Below are positions 24,273 through 33,402 of a stretch of DNA of 64,000 bases, one piece after another. Within the stretch, counting starts at the first letter, position 1. Each line of letters starts with the position of its first letter. Origin of the DNA: Qipengyuania xiamenensis (GTDB taxonomy: Bacteria; Pseudomonadota; Alphaproteobacteria; Sphingomonadales; Sphingomonadaceae); contig NZ_JAIGNM010000001.1 in assembly GCF_019711495.1 (NCBI RefSeq), positions 744,001 to 808,000 on the forward strand. Direction: 5' to 3'. The notes beneath the pieces were generated by a model that searched no databases, was not told where the DNA came from, and saw only the letters and a program-made list of their open reading frames with translations. The position numbers were made by a program, and so were the translations under genes.

Positions 24273-24914
24273 TCACAAGTCGAGGTATCGTGCCACTCTG
24301 GCCACCTGAGTGGCGGTCCATCGCGTTCCCTCTCTAGTCGGAATCTCCGACAAGTTTAGCTGCTCTGCCACAGATGTAAGCGTCCGATCCGGCGCTAAAA
24401 ACAGTGCTTCGAACTCTGGCCGGATTCCTTCGGCAAACTGGATTGCTGCGTTTCGATTCTGCCGAGCCAAGTTTTTGCCGTTTTTGCCGAGTCTCACTCC
24501 TCTGGCTTTTGCTGCGGCGAGAGCTGCTTTTGTCCTTGCTGAGATTTGCTCACGCTCGTGTTCGGCGAAAGCCGATAGGATGTGGAGCATCAGTCGATTA
24601 GCATAGGGCGCGTCGCAGGCGACGAACTCCACCCGCGTTTCCATCAGCTGCGAGATGAAAGCGACGTTACGGGCTAGGCGGTCGAGCTTCGCTATTACAA
24701 GAACCGCTTTGTTTCGTCGGCAAGCATCCAGAGCGGCATCGAGGATTGGCCGGCTGTATTTCGCGCCAGATTCGACCTCGACGAACTCCTCCAGTAGTTC
24801 TCCGGTATTTCCGGCTAGGTAGGACGCTACGGTTTGTCGTTGAGCATCGAGACCTAGGCCGGAAACACCCTGCCGGTTGGTGGAAACACGAAGGTAAGAG
24901 ACGAATTTTTGCAT
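24273..24914 (-). CDS. Serine recombinase (resolvase/invertase family)
   Basis: A 213-residue recombinase of the resolvase family. The catalytic Ser11 lies in YLRVSTNRQG, and the conserved arginines in KLDRLARN and EREQISARTKAAL follow. The C-terminal part (GTRWTATQVARVARYL) is a helix-turn-helix that should bind the target site. No transposase lies next to it, so it may resolve multimers of the excised element or invert DNA. It reads in the same direction as the int-rep pair and is 39 bp from the rep gene stop, so it may be the third gene of that operon. Confidence 0.88.
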   Translation of the reverse strand: MQKFVSYLRVSTNRQGVSGLGLDAQRQTVASYLAGNTGELLEEFVEVESGAKYSRPILDAALDACRRNKAVLVIAKLDRLARNVAFISQLMETRVEFVACDAPYANRLMLHILSAFAEHEREQISARTKAALAAAKARGVRLGKNGKNLARQNRNAAIQFAEGIRPEFEALFLAPDRTLTSVAEQLNLSEIPTREGTRWTATQVARVARYLDL

Positions 24915-24953
24915 TTAGCCCAAACAGATAAGGGTTGGATAATGCGTAAAACG

Positions 24954-26108
24954 CTATTCAAAATAGAATGACAGGGAAGAGAAATCGTCCTCGCAGGTTT
25001 GCTTGATCCAGTTTGTAAGGCCAGTCAGTGCGACCCCTTGACTCCAATCATCCCAACTTTTCGCAGAAAGAATATCAGGCTGGATGGTTTTGTAGATCGA
25101 GATAAATTTGAGACTTTGAGCAAGCGGCGGTTCGACTGGTATGTTGTCGATCCCGTAGACTATTGCTCGCTCAAGCGTTCGCCTCCAAACCGGTGTGCAA
25201 ATGAGATCGGCCCGACCAGAGTAAGCTACTTCAACACCCTCAAACGGATTTTTGATTTTGAGGATTTGCGCGAGTGACGGGCGATTGCTCTTCCACCGTC
25301 TTGAACACTCAAGCCGTGTAGCGCGTGGGGAGTTAAACAGCGGCTTTTTCGATTTCGCTTCTTGTTCTGCAACCTTGTCGTAAATTTTCAGTCTGAGGGG
25401 GCCGACCGTCTTCAACGGATTTGCCGATGGCTGCTTCGCACCGAAAAACATCTTTGTTTCTAATGCACCGCTGCTGGAGTGATACGACCCGGTTTTTCCG
25501 GCGTTCTTGATGCGCGTTATGAGATCGATGGGCTGGACACCTAAAACATCCACCGACGCATCGAGACGGGAGACTTTAGACGACTTTAAAATTCCGGCGA
25601 GGCTGAGCATACCGAACGCTAGTTCGAACAGGTGGGAAAGACGATTCATGCCGTCCATGCCGAGTTGTCTAGGGTTGAATTCTAGTCTCAGCGACCAACT
25701 TGGAAATTGATCTATGTTGGTTCGCCAGAGCTCGACCAAACCTAGGTGAACGCCAGCGAACTCAAATTGGATTATAGCTTTCGCCGGACTATGCGGGGGC
25801 CAGCAGCGGGTGAGCTTGATCCCGTCAATCGCAGGAAATGCTTTGAGATGCTCTTTCAATTCCTGATCGAGCTGATGGGCTTTTTCAAGCGGAGACTTCC
25901 AAGATTGGTCGGGGAAACATAGAGTATGTTCTGAAACTGGAGCAACTAGATCGATCATGTCGGGGAACGGATATGTGATACCGACCTTCCGATCAGTGAA
26001 GTTAATTTCACTCGCAATCCATTCATGGCTCTCAAGCTCGTAGCCCTTTGGGGGGCTTGTTAGAGGGAACGATGCTAGCTGACCCGGCTGGTTCAATTGC
26101 ACAGGCAT
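24954..26108 (-). CDS. Replication initiation protein-like (Rep_trans/rolling-circle type)
   Basis: A 384-residue protein with the marks of phage and plasmid replication initiation factors: RLDASVD (about 181-187) as the metal-binding strand, LKIYDKVAE with the candidate nicking Tyr near 244, and TRLECS after it. Such proteins nick a double-strand origin and start rolling-circle replication. ATG 26108 overlaps the integrase stop (TGATG), and AAGGAG lies seven bases before it. A GTG one codon earlier is also possible. Rep next to an integrase suggests that the excised circle may replicate; the origin has not been found. Confidence 0.6.
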   Translation of the reverse strand: MPVQLNQPGQLASFPLTSPPKGYELESHEWIASEINFTDRKVGITYPFPDMIDLVAPVSEHTLCFPDQSWKSPLEKAHQLDQELKEHLKAFPAIDGIKLTRCWPPHSPAKAIIQFEFAGVHLGLVELWRTNIDQFPSWSLRLEFNPRQLGMDGMNRLSHLFELAFGMLSLAGILKSSKVSRLDASVDVLGVQPIDLITRIKNAGKTGSYHSSSGALETKMFFGAKQPSANPLKTVGPLRLKIYDKVAEQEAKSKKPLFNSPRATRLECSRRWKSNRPSLAQILKIKNPFEGVEVAYSGRADLICTPVWRRTLERAIVYGIDNIPVEPPLAQSLKFISIYKTIQPDILSAKSWDDWSQGVALTGLTNWIKQTCEDDFSSLSFYFE

Positions 26109-27826
26109 CACTCGTCTCCTTTCGGCTTGAGAAGCGAGACAAGCGACACGGGCAATTTCATTGCTTCGACGGCTTCGACTTTGAGGGCAAGGCTTGGCCC
26201 TTCCCCGTAAGAGGCACTCACCTTTCCATCGCTGTGTCCCATGATGCTGTCGATCGTATATTGCTGAAGGTTGGCATTCCTGAAAGCGTCCTCTGCCCCA
26301 TGTCGGAAGCTGTGGAAGGTCAACGCCGGATCGGTTAGGCCCACGATGTCCAGCAGTCTGGCAAAGAATTTCGAAAACTGCGTGGACGCTTGCCCGTCAG
26401 CGCCAAGCGTGGTCTCCGAGAAAATCCGCTTGCTGGGCTTGTTCCACTTCCGGCGTTTCTCGACGAAAGCGGCGAAGCCCAATGTTAACACGTCAGGATG
26501 GATCGGCACCTTGCGGATGCCGGCGTCAGTTTTGATGTGCTTTGGATCACCTGAACCCGAATTTTCATTCAAATCGAAATGAGGCACCTCTGCGTCGATA
26601 ACAGCGTCGGAAATGTGCAACTGGACGATCTCGCCGAGACGCATCCCAGTGTAGTACCCAATGATCGGTATCCAGTATTTCGCGTCCTCGACAATCGTAT
26701 TGCCCGGCTGAAACCGGCGATATGGCGATTTCGAGCCCGTGAACAGGGGTGAGCCGAATAAGCTGGCAACTTCTTGCGCACTGAATGGTCGGCGCTTGAG
26801 AGCACACTTGCCAGTGGTCATTGACTGCCATTTGACATCTGCGGCTGGATTTTCGGCGAGAATGCCCTCTTCCTCCTTCGCCCATCGGAAGAAGGCTTTG
26901 ACAGGCTCAAATAGGATCGAAGCTGACTTGTCTGAGACGCGCGCACCGGTGTTTTCGGTCAAGCGTTCTTTGAATGTCATTTGGGTGGATCGGCCACGAT
27001 TTGACCGAAGCATCTTCAATGCATTTCGAAAATTTCGAATGTCAGCAGTGGACACCTTAGCGATGCGCATCTGCGGGCCTAAAAACTCTTGGAGATAGCC
27101 GAGCTGCTTGACCCGAGCAGTGTAGGTCTTTGCCGCCCAAACTGGCTTTTTCGCCACTAGGTAGGTGGTAACGCAGTCCTCGACTGATGGCCCAATTTCA
27201 GCTTCTTGCTGCACGAGCGTTGGCTGATTTCCCACGGGCTCGTTAAACAACGAGTCTTGCGGCTGGTATTCCGCCAACGGGTCGTGGAGACGCGCCACAA
27301 CCATATGCTGCTGCTCAATGAGGACTCGAGCGAACCCATCCAACAGCCGCGCTCGAGCTCCCGGTGCAATTAACTTCATGTCGATGCCCCGAAGCGCCAA
27401 AGCACGTTGAGCTTGGTTCGCGGTACTCTTTGAGAAAACACGCTGCTCACGCTCAAGAGTTAGCTTGGCTATCTCCTGGCCAGCGAGAAAGAGCTGCTCA
27501 TCGACTTCCATCTCAGGAAATGGTGTTTCGGGCGTGAAAGGAGGAAACGCATCAACCTTTCGGCGAATATCGGCGAAACAGGCTTGAATTAGCTCACGAG
27601 CTTCATCGGGCGATACGTTCGTAAATTCGTCTAGCATTGCAAATGTCTCCATCACCTTGGCAGAGACGGAAGCTGCGAGACGACGCGCCAATGTTGGCGA
27701 GTAGGTCTGCAGGGATTTGCTGATTTCCTGCCGGCCTAAGCGATCACGCAGACGATCTGGCACCCGCACACGCAGGTGATAGATCCCATTCCGTCGTTTG
27801 AGGTGAGGAGAACGGCTTCCGCTCAC
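26108..27826 (-). CDS. Tyrosine-type site-specific integrase
   Basis: A 572-residue integrase. The N-terminal part (SPHLKRRNGIYHLRVRVPDRL) is the DUF6538-like arm-binding module; the C-terminal catalytic part has Arg396 (TGMRLGE), His505 and Arg508 (HSFRH), His531 (MGHSD) and the nucleophile Tyr540 (SASYGEG). GGAGGG eight bases before GTG 27826 is the best start; a frame start further upstream would read through the attachment region. It is 187 bp from tRNA-Tyr, points away from it, and very likely integrates at the tRNA 3' end. Confidence 0.93.
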   Translation of the reverse strand: MSGSRSPHLKRRNGIYHLRVRVPDRLRDRLGRQEISKSLQTYSPTLARRLAASVSAKVMETFAMLDEFTNVSPDEARELIQACFADIRRKVDAFPPFTPETPFPEMEVDEQLFLAGQEIAKLTLEREQRVFSKSTANQAQRALALRGIDMKLIAPGARARLLDGFARVLIEQQHMVVARLHDPLAEYQPQDSLFNEPVGNQPTLVQQEAEIGPSVEDCVTTYLVAKKPVWAAKTYTARVKQLGYLQEFLGPQMRIAKVSTADIRNFRNALKMLRSNRGRSTQMTFKERLTENTGARVSDKSASILFEPVKAFFRWAKEEEGILAENPAADVKWQSMTTGKCALKRRPFSAQEVASLFGSPLFTGSKSPYRRFQPGNTIVEDAKYWIPIIGYYTGMRLGEIVQLHISDAVIDAEVPHFDLNENSGSGDPKHIKTDAGIRKVPIHPDVLTLGFAAFVEKRRKWNKPSKRIFSETTLGADGQASTQFSKFFARLLDIVGLTDPALTFHSFRHGAEDAFRNANLQQYTIDSIMGHSDGKVSASYGEGPSLALKVEAVEAMKLPVSLVSLLKPKGDE

Positions 27827-27929
27827 TGCGGCGCCCTCCGGTGTCGACCCCACTCTTGGGCCGTCCCCGCCGATATTGTTCCCTCGGCAGCACGGGGCCG
27901 GGTCGGAGCATAAGAATCCCGGCGGACTG

Positions 27930-27948
27930 TGTAGCAGATTATGTAGCA
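27930..27948 (+). promoter_or_regulatory. Right arm-type repeats, two TGTAGCA copies
   Basis: TGTAGCA at 27930-27936 and 27942-27948, 64 to 82 bp inside the right core. Same sequence and direction as the left set. They lie in the leader of the integrase gene, so binding there could also regulate the integrase. Confidence 0.55.
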
Positions 27949-28011
27949 AAAAGTTGGTGGCCAGCACCAGCCCTTTTTGGGAAGCCCGGAGTTCCGCCGT
28001 TTATAGGAGGC

Positions 28012-28030
28012 GGTGGTGGACAGGGCTGGA
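28012..28030 (+). repeat. Right attachment-site copy in tRNA-Tyr 3' end
   Basis: Same 19 bp as 7868-7886. It covers the CCA end, acceptor 3' strand and the start of the T-stem, the usual crossover place for tRNA-directed integrases. Confidence 0.8.
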
Positions 28031-28099
28031 TTCGAACCAGCGTACGCTTGCGCGGGCAGATTTACAGTCTGCTGCCTTTAACCACTCGGCCACCTGTCC
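28014..28099 (-). tRNA. tRNA-Tyr (GTA)
   Basis: An 86-nt gene with CCA encoded. Acceptor GGACAGG pairs with CCTGTCC, discriminator A. Anticodon loop ACTGTAAATC gives GTA, and a long variable arm (CGCGCAAGCG) marks the class II fold of tRNA-Tyr. T-arm GCTGG-TTCGAAT-CCAGC. It is the integration target of the mobile element to its left. Confidence 0.95.
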
Positions 28100-28252
28100 A
28101 CACCGGTCGCCAAATCTCTTGGAAAAGAGAAATATGCGGGGATTCGCTTGGCAATCCCCTGCCGAGAGGCGCCCCTTTGGCGAAGCGGCGCTTGCCTGTC
28201 AATGCCCTCACTGGCAGGAGCGCCACGCAATCTGGATTACAGGACAAGACAC

Positions 28253-29044
28253 ATGGCAAAAGGCGAACGCAAACGCGCACTCAGGGGTCGGGCAGGCCGC
28301 ATGAAAGGTGGCCGGGGAAGCGGCCGCGCAAGTGCAGGACAGGTGCGCCTCTGGGGACGCCACGCGGTCGAGGCCGCGTTGAAGAACCCCGAGCGCCAGC
28401 ACCGCAAGCTGTGGGCGACGCGTGAGGGAATCGCATCGCTCGACGGTGAACTGCCGGCGGATTTCCCCGTCGAATATGCCGACGTGCAGGATCTTGCCCG
28501 CCTCGTTGCCAAGGATGCTCCGCATCAGGGGCTCGTGCTCGAGTGCGCGCAGCTGGAAGACAAATTCCTCGACGAAGTCCTCGACGGCGATCCCGCGCGC
28601 CCGATCGTGGTGCTCGACCAGGTTACCGATCCACACAATGTCGGCGCGATCATGCGCTCTGCGGTCGCCTTCAATGCGGCCGCACTGGTGACGCAGGACC
28701 GCCATGCCCCGCCCGAAGGCGGCGTGATCGCCAAGTCCGCATCCGGCGCGCTCGAAACCCTGCCGTGGATCAGGGTCGTCAACCTCGCGCGCGCAATGGA
28801 AGAAATGGCAGAGGCGGGATACTGGCGCATCGGCCTGACCGGCCACACCGACACCACCTTTGCAGAAGCCCTGCCCAAGGGGCCGGTCGCAATCGTGCTT
28901 GGCGCGGAAGGCGAAGGCATGCGACACAACATCCAGACGCATTGCGATGCACTGGCGAAGCTTCCGATCTCCAGCGAAATCGAAAGCCTCAACGTGTCCA
29001 ATGCAGCAGCGATTGCGCTATACGCAGCTGCAACGCGCAACTGA
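28253..29044 (+). CDS. rlmB: 23S rRNA 2'-O-methyltransferase, RlmB-like (SpoU/TrmH family)
   Basis: A 263-residue SPOUT methyltransferase that moves a methyl group from SAM to a ribose 2'-OH, by homology G2251 in the 23S rRNA. After a basic tail (MAKGERKRALRGRAGR) and the RNA-binding WGRHAVEAALKN domain come the three family motifs: LDQVTDPHNVGAIMRSA, IVLGAEGEGMR and ISSEIESLNVSNAAAIALY. ATG 28253 follows AGGAC. It stands alone to the right of tRNA-Tyr and marks the return to core chromosome. Confidence 0.9.
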   Translation: MAKGERKRALRGRAGRMKGGRGSGRASAGQVRLWGRHAVEAALKNPERQHRKLWATREGIASLDGELPADFPVEYADVQDLARLVAKDAPHQGLVLECAQLEDKFLDEVLDGDPARPIVVLDQVTDPHNVGAIMRSAVAFNAAALVTQDRHAPPEGGVIAKSASGALETLPWIRVVNLARAMEEMAEAGYWRIGLTGHTDTTFAEALPKGPVAIVLGAEGEGMRHNIQTHCDALAKLPISSEIESLNVSNAAAIALYAAATRN

Positions 29045-29065
29045 ATTCAACCGAGGGGGAAAACA

Positions 29066-29920
29066 ATGTCGTTCATTTCAAGGCCGGTCCGTGCAGCAGC
29101 ATTGGCCGCTGCAAGTTCGTTCGCGCTGACGGGATGCCTGCTGTCGCCCGGCGCCTTCACCAGCGAGTTGCAGGTCATGCAGAACGGCACATTCACCTAT
29201 AGCTATGACGGCGAAATCCAGATGCTGGCACTCTCCAAGCTCGCGCAGATGGCGGACAAGCCTGAAGAGTTCGAGGCCGAGTGTTATGACGAGGAGTACA
29301 ACGAGCGCGAATGCACGCTGGCGGAAGTCAACGAGCAGCGCGCCGAGTGGGACGCCAAAGCCAGTGCGCGCGCAGCCAAGCAGCGCGAGGAAGCAGAGGA
29401 TATGAAGGCCTTCCTCGGCGGCGTCGATCCGTCGAACCCGGAGGCCGCCCAGGAACTGGCCGCCAAGCTCGAGCGGCAGCGCGGCTGGGAACAGGTCACC
29501 TATAAGGGTGATGGCCTGTTCGATGTCGATTTCCGCATCTCGGGCCAGCTGACCCACGACTTCGCCTTCCCGGTGATCGAGAAGATGCAGATGGGGAACA
29601 TGTTCGTGACCGTGATCCTGCGCGACGGCGGGCAGGTGCGCGTCGATGCGCCCGGCTTCGCTGCGCAGGGCGGCGGCAACCCGATGCAGGGGATGATGGC
29701 AGGAATGGCCGGCCTCGCGCAGATGTCCGAGGAGAACGAAGGCGAGGAGCCGGGCAAGATCGTCGTGCCCGAAGGTACCTTCACCATCATCACCGACGGC
29801 AGGATCCTAGCCAACAACACCGACGAGGGTCCGCAGGCAAACGCCCGCGGTCAGGCGCTCGTCTGGAACATCAGCCCGCGCACGGAGCAGGCTCCCACGG
29901 CGCTGATCGCTTTCGAATAA
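29066..29920 (+). CDS. Hypothetical lipoprotein
   Basis: A 284-residue lipoprotein: the signal is SSFALTGCLLSPG with the cysteine near residue 24. The mature part has FTYSYDGEIQML, then a charged helical stretch with ERECTLAEVNEQRAEWDAKASARAAKQREEAEDM, followed by beta-rich segments with a methionine-rich patch (NPMQGMMAGMAGLAQM). I recognise the type as a conserved sphingomonad lipoprotein without a named function. It follows rlmB by 21 bp and ends before a strong two-way terminator. Confidence 0.75.
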   Translation: MSFISRPVRAAALAAASSFALTGCLLSPGAFTSELQVMQNGTFTYSYDGEIQMLALSKLAQMADKPEEFEAECYDEEYNERECTLAEVNEQRAEWDAKASARAAKQREEAEDMKAFLGGVDPSNPEAAQELAAKLERQRGWEQVTYKGDGLFDVDFRISGQLTHDFAFPVIEKMQMGNMFVTVILRDGGQVRVDAPGFAAQGGGNPMQGMMAGMAGLAQMSEENEGEEPGKIVVPEGTFTIITDGRILANNTDEGPQANARGQALVWNISPRTEQAPTALIAFE

Positions 29921-29942
29921 GTAATTCTCTCGCAAGCAAAAA

Positions 29943-29985
29943 GAAACGCCGCAGTCACGATGGGTGACTGCGGCGTTTCGTTTTT
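29943..29985. terminator. Bidirectional intrinsic terminator
   Basis: A 16-bp perfect stem, GAAACGCCGCAGTCAC with GTGACTGCGGCGTTTC, loop of five bases, A-run on the left and TTTTT on the right. It serves the lipoprotein gene on the plus strand and hup on the minus strand. Confidence 0.92.
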
Positions 29986-30000
29986 AGCTGGAAGCGCGTC

Positions 30001-30273
30001 TTAGTTGACGGCGTCCTTGAGGCCCTTGCCGGCCTTGAACTTGGGCTGGTTCGAAGCGGGGATGTTCATCGGTTCACCGGTACGCGGGTTGCGACCCGTC
30101 GAAGCCTTGCGCTTGGCAACCGAGAAGGTGCCGAAACCGACCAGGCGAACTTCATCGCCGTTCGAAAGCGACTTGGTGATAGCATCGAAAACGCCTTCGA
30201 CCGCGCTCGAAGCATCGCTCTTCGAAAGGCCGCTTGCGTCTGCGACCGCGCTGATCAGATCGTTCTTATTCAT
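30001..30273 (-). CDS. hup: HU-family DNA-binding protein
   Basis: A 90-residue histone-like protein, normal length. The dimer core MNKNDLISAVADASGLSKSDASSAVEGV is followed by the DNA-grasping arm with GFGTFSVAKRKASTGRNPRTGEPMNIPAS; the Asn-Pro at the arm tip is present. It bends and compacts DNA. It lies 244 bp downstream of lon in the same direction, the usual lon-hup order; the gap probably holds its own promoter. Confidence 0.95.
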   Translation of the reverse strand: MNKNDLISAVADASGLSKSDASSAVEGVFDAITKSLSNGDEVRLVGFGTFSVAKRKASTGRNPRTGEPMNIPASNQPKFKAGKGLKDAVN

Positions 30274-30517
30274 TGTGTGGGAACCCCCTCAATTCGTGTT
30301 TTAAATTGCGACCGGTGAATCGCTTCACCGAGAGGCAGGGAATTGAGAGGCTTTTGTCGCATCTGTCAAAGGCAAATTCCCCCAAAATCGGCCAAATTTC
30401 GCCCACGAATTCGATTTCTGCGATGAAGTGCGCACGCCACAGACGATTACCGCACTTGCGAGCGGCAAGACGGGAGAAAAGCCTGTCACGATTCGCTGCG
30501 ATGCAGCGTAACAAATG

Positions 30518-32914
30518 TTAATGCGCGGTCGGCGGCGACACGCTTCCCGGCTGGGCATTGCCCGGCTGGCTGGCAAGGTCGTCCGCCTCGGTCCACTCGA
30601 TCGGTGAAGGCAGCGAAGTCAGCGCATGCTCGAGTACTTCGTCGACATGTGCGACGGGTACGATCTCAAGCCCTTCTTTCACGTTCTCCGGAATCTCGGC
30701 GAGGTCCTTCACGTTCTCTTCGGGGATGAGGACCTTCTTGATCCCGCCACGAAGCGCCGCGAGCAGCTTTTCCTTCAGCCCGCCAATCGGCAGGACGCGG
30801 CCACGCAGGGTGACCTCGCCGGTCATCGCTACATCTGGGCGCACCGCCACGCCCGACAGGGTCGAGACGATCGATGTGACCATGCCGATACCAGCACTCG
30901 GGCCATCCTTGGGCACCGCCCCTTCGGGAAGGTGGATGTGGATGTTCTTGCGCTGGAAGATGCTCGGCTTGATGCCGTAATGCGGGGCGCGTGCCTTCAC
31001 GAAGCTGAATGCCGCAGCGACACTTTCGTTCATCACTTCTCCGAGCTTGCCGGTGGTCTTGATCTCGCCCTTGCCCGGGGTGGTGACGCTTTCGATGGTC
31101 AGCAGTTCGCCGCCCACCTCGGTCCATGCGAGACCGGTGACTGCGCCGACCTGTGCCTCTTCCTCGCTTATGCCATGCTTGAACTTGCGCACGCCGGCGA
31201 AGTCGGAAAGGTTCTCCGGCGTGATTGTCACGCTCTCGGCCTTGCCTTCGAGGATCTTGCGCAGGGACTTGCGGGCCAGGCGCGCCAGTTCGCGTTCGAG
31301 CGTACGGACGCCCGCTTCACGGGTGTAGTAGCGGATGAGATCGCGCAGCCCGTCTTCGGTCAGCTCGAATTCGCCGTCCTTGAGGCCATGGTCCTTGACC
31401 TGCTTGGGCAGCAGGTGACGGGTCGCGATCTCGACCTTCTCGTCCTCGGTGTAGCCTTCGAGCCGGATGATCTCCATGCGGTCGAGCAGCGGCTGCGGCA
31501 GGTTGAGGCTGTTCGCCGTGGTGACGAACATGATGTCCGACAGGTCGAGGTCCAGCTCCAGGTAGTGATCCTGGAACTTGTTGTTCTGTTCAGGGTCGAG
31601 CACCTCGAGAAGCGCCGAAGCCGGATCGCCGCGGAAATCCTGGCCCAGCTTGTCGATCTCGTCGAGCAGGAAGAGCGGATTGCTCTTGCCCGCCTTCTTG
31701 AGGTTGGTGACGATCTTGCCCGGAAGCGAGCCGATATAGGTGCGGCGATGGCCGCGAATTTCGGCCTCGTCACGCACGCCGCCCAGCGACTGGCGAATGA
31801 ACTCGCGGCCCGTCGCCTTGGCAATCGACTTGCCAAGCGAGGTCTTGCCGACACCCGGAGGGCCGACGAGGCACAGGATCGGACCTTTCAGCTTATTGGT
31901 ACGCGCCTGCACGGCGAGGTATTCGATGATCCGGTCCTTGACCTTCTCCAGCGCATAGTGATCCGCATCGAGGATCTCCTGCGCCTTGCCGATGTCCCTC
32001 TTGACCTTGCTCTTCTTGCCCCAGGGCAGGCCGAGCAGCACGTCGAGATAATTGCGGATGACGGTCGCCTCGGCGCTCATCGGCTGCATGCCCTTGAGCT
32101 TCTTGAGCTCGCTTTCGGCCTTGGCCTTGGCTTCCTTCGACAGCTTGGTCTTGCCGATCTTCTCGGTCAGTTCAGCGATCTCGTTGCCGCCGTCCTCGTC
32201 GCCATCGCCCAGCTCGTTCTGGATCGCCTTCAGCTGTTCGTTGAGGTAATATTCGCGCTGGGTCTTTTCCATCTGCCGCTTTACGCGGCCACGGATGCGG
32301 CGCTCCACCTGCAGCACCGACAGTTCGCCTTCCATGAAGGACATGACCATTTCGAGGCGCTTCAAGGGGTCGGGCTCGACCAGCAGCGACTGCTTGTCCG
32401 AAACCTTGGCATTGATCGCGGCGGCAATCGTATCGGCCAGTTCGCCGGCATCGTCGATCTCGCCGAGCTGTTCGGCAGCGTCCTCGCCGATCTTCTTGTT
32501 GAGCTTCGCATACTCGCCGAACTGCGCGACCACCTGGCGCATCATCGCGCTGATCTCGGTACCCGATGCGGTCGGTTCCTCGATGATGGTAACTTCGGCT
32601 GCGACATGGTCGCTGGCATTGTGCAGCGCTTCCAGCTTGGCACGTTCCTGCCCCTCGACAAGCACGCGAACGGTGCCGTCGGGCAGCTTCAGCAGCTGCA
32701 GAACCTGCGCGATCACGCCGGTATCATAAAGGTCCGGTCCTTCCGGATCGTCACAGCCCGGGTCGAGCTGCGAAAGCAGGAAGATGTCTTTCGATCCTTC
32801 CATCGCCTTTTCGAGCGCCGCCACCGACTTGTCGCGTCCCACGAAAAGCGGGACGACCATGCCGGGGAAAACGACGATGTCGCGAAGGGGGAGGAGGGGA
32901 AAGGTCTCGGTCAT
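30518..32914 (-). CDS. lon: ATP-dependent protease Lon
   Basis: A 798-residue Lon protease of normal length. The N-terminal substrate domain begins [12 protein letters not shown]; the AAA+ domain has [13 protein letters not shown] (Walker A) and LLDEIDK (Walker B); the peptidase domain has Ser673 ([10 protein letters not shown]) and Lys716 (GGLKEKL) as catalytic dyad. The tail beyond about 775 is proline/serine-rich and unlike E. coli. It degrades misfolded and regulatory proteins in the cytoplasm. ATG 32914 gives the usual N-terminus; an ATG two codons upstream is also possible. Confidence 0.96.
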   Translation of the reverse strand: MTETFPLLPLRDIVVFPGMVVPLFVGRDKSVAALEKAMEGSKDIFLLSQLDPGCDDPEGPDLYDTGVIAQVLQLLKLPDGTVRVLVEGQERAKLEALHNASDHVAAEVTIIEEPTASGTEISAMMRQVVAQFGEYAKLNKKIGEDAAEQLGEIDDAGELADTIAAAINAKVSDKQSLLVEPDPLKRLEMVMSFMEGELSVLQVERRIRGRVKRQMEKTQREYYLNEQLKAIQNELGDGDEDGGNEIAELTEKIGKTKLSKEAKAKAESELKKLKGMQPMSAEATVIRNYLDVLLGLPWGKKSKVKRDIGKAQEILDADHYALEKVKDRIIEYLAVQARTNKLKGPILCLVGPPGVGKTSLGKSIAKATGREFIRQSLGGVRDEAEIRGHRRTYIGSLPGKIVTNLKKAGKSNPLFLLDEIDKLGQDFRGDPASALLEVLDPEQNNKFQDHYLELDLDLSDIMFVTTANSLNLPQPLLDRMEIIRLEGYTEDEKVEIATRHLLPKQVKDHGLKDGEFELTEDGLRDLIRYYTREAGVRTLERELARLARKSLRKILEGKAESVTITPENLSDFAGVRKFKHGISEEEAQVGAVTGLAWTEVGGELLTIESVTTPGKGEIKTTGKLGEVMNESVAAAFSFVKARAPHYGIKPSIFQRKNIHIHLPEGAVPKDGPSAGIGMVTSIVSTLSGVAVRPDVAMTGEVTLRGRVLPIGGLKEKLLAALRGGIKKVLIPEENVKDLAEIPENVKEGLEIVPVAHVDEVLEHALTSLPSPIEWTEADDLASQPGNAQPGSVSPPTAH

Positions 32915-32972
32915 ATGCATTCAGTCCATCTGCGGTCCGACAAAGGACCGTGTGTTGGCACCGAATATGGGA

Positions 32973-33004
32973 ACGCCTCCCGCGCTTCGCAACGCGGGAG
33001 GCGT
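32973..33004. terminator. Hairpin between ybaB and lon
   Basis: ACGCCTCCCGCG pairs perfectly with CGCGGGAGGCGT around an eight-base loop. It lies after the ybaB stop on the minus strand. T-runs are weak, so it may be a terminator or a 3' stabilising stem. Confidence 0.65.
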
Positions 33005-33050
33005 CTAATCTTGGGGATTGGCGGTGCGTAACGCCGCCAGAGGGTCAGGA

Positions 33051-33392
33051 TCAGCCGAAACCGGGGATATTCATGCCCGGCGGCAGGCCCATACCGCCCT
33101 GGATCGCCTGCATCTCTTCGGCCGACTTGCGATCGGCCTTGTCGCGTGCATCGTTGAAAGCGGCAGTGACGAGATCTTCGGTCATCTGCTTTTCTTCCGG
33201 CTTCATCAGGCTCTCGTCGATTTCGACGCCGATGATGCGGCCACGAGCCGTAGCGCGAACCTTTACGAGGCCGCCACCTGCAGTGCCCTCGACCTCGATC
33301 GTGTCGAGCTTCGCCTGCACGTCGTTCATCTGGGTCTGGATCGTCTCGGCTGCCTTCTGCGCAGCGGCGATCATTTCTTCCATCGATTTCAT
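33051..33392 (-). CDS. YbaB/EbfC nucleoid-associated protein
   Basis: A 113-residue protein with the YbaB shape: a helical N-terminus (MEEMIAAAQKAAETIQTQMNDVQAKLD), the central TAGGGLVKVRATARGRIIGVEID strand set and a methionine- and glycine-rich tail (GGMGLPPGMNIPGFG). It binds DNA as a dimer. AAGGAAGT stands before ATG 33392; the longer frame upstream overlaps dnaX and is ignored. Directly behind dnaX (10 bp), the conserved dnaX-ybaB pair that is often followed by recR; here lon follows instead. Confidence 0.93.
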   Translation of the reverse strand: MKSMEEMIAAAQKAAETIQTQMNDVQAKLDTIEVEGTAGGGLVKVRATARGRIIGVEIDESLMKPEEKQMTEDLVTAAFNDARDKADRKSAEEMQAIQGGMGLPPGMNIPGFG

Positions 33393-33402
33393 GCGTACTT
33401 CC

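Larger units (their letters stand above)
7868..28030. mobile_element. Putative tRNA-Tyr-integrated genomic element, about 20 kb
   Basis: Bounded by a perfect 19-bp direct repeat (7868-7886 and 28012-28030). The right copy forms the 3' end of the intact tRNA-Tyr; the left copy continues with three mismatches and then GAACCAG, as a residual tRNA tail should. A tyrosine integrase gene ends the element at the tRNA side. TGTAGCA repeats lie at matching distances inside both ends. No conjugation genes are seen, so it looks like a non-conjugative island or satellite. By eye, 8-11 kb and 21-28 kb are less GC-rich than the flanks, while 15-21 kb resembles the core, so parts may have different histories. 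Confidence 0.78.

Noticed and set aside
26108-27967. Longer integrase start
   Set aside because: The extra 47 codons cross the arm-site region and have no ribosome site, unlike GTG 27826.
30626-33031. 801-codon plus-strand frame opposite lon
   Set aside because: It is the mirror of the GC-rich lon gene, with no known domain.
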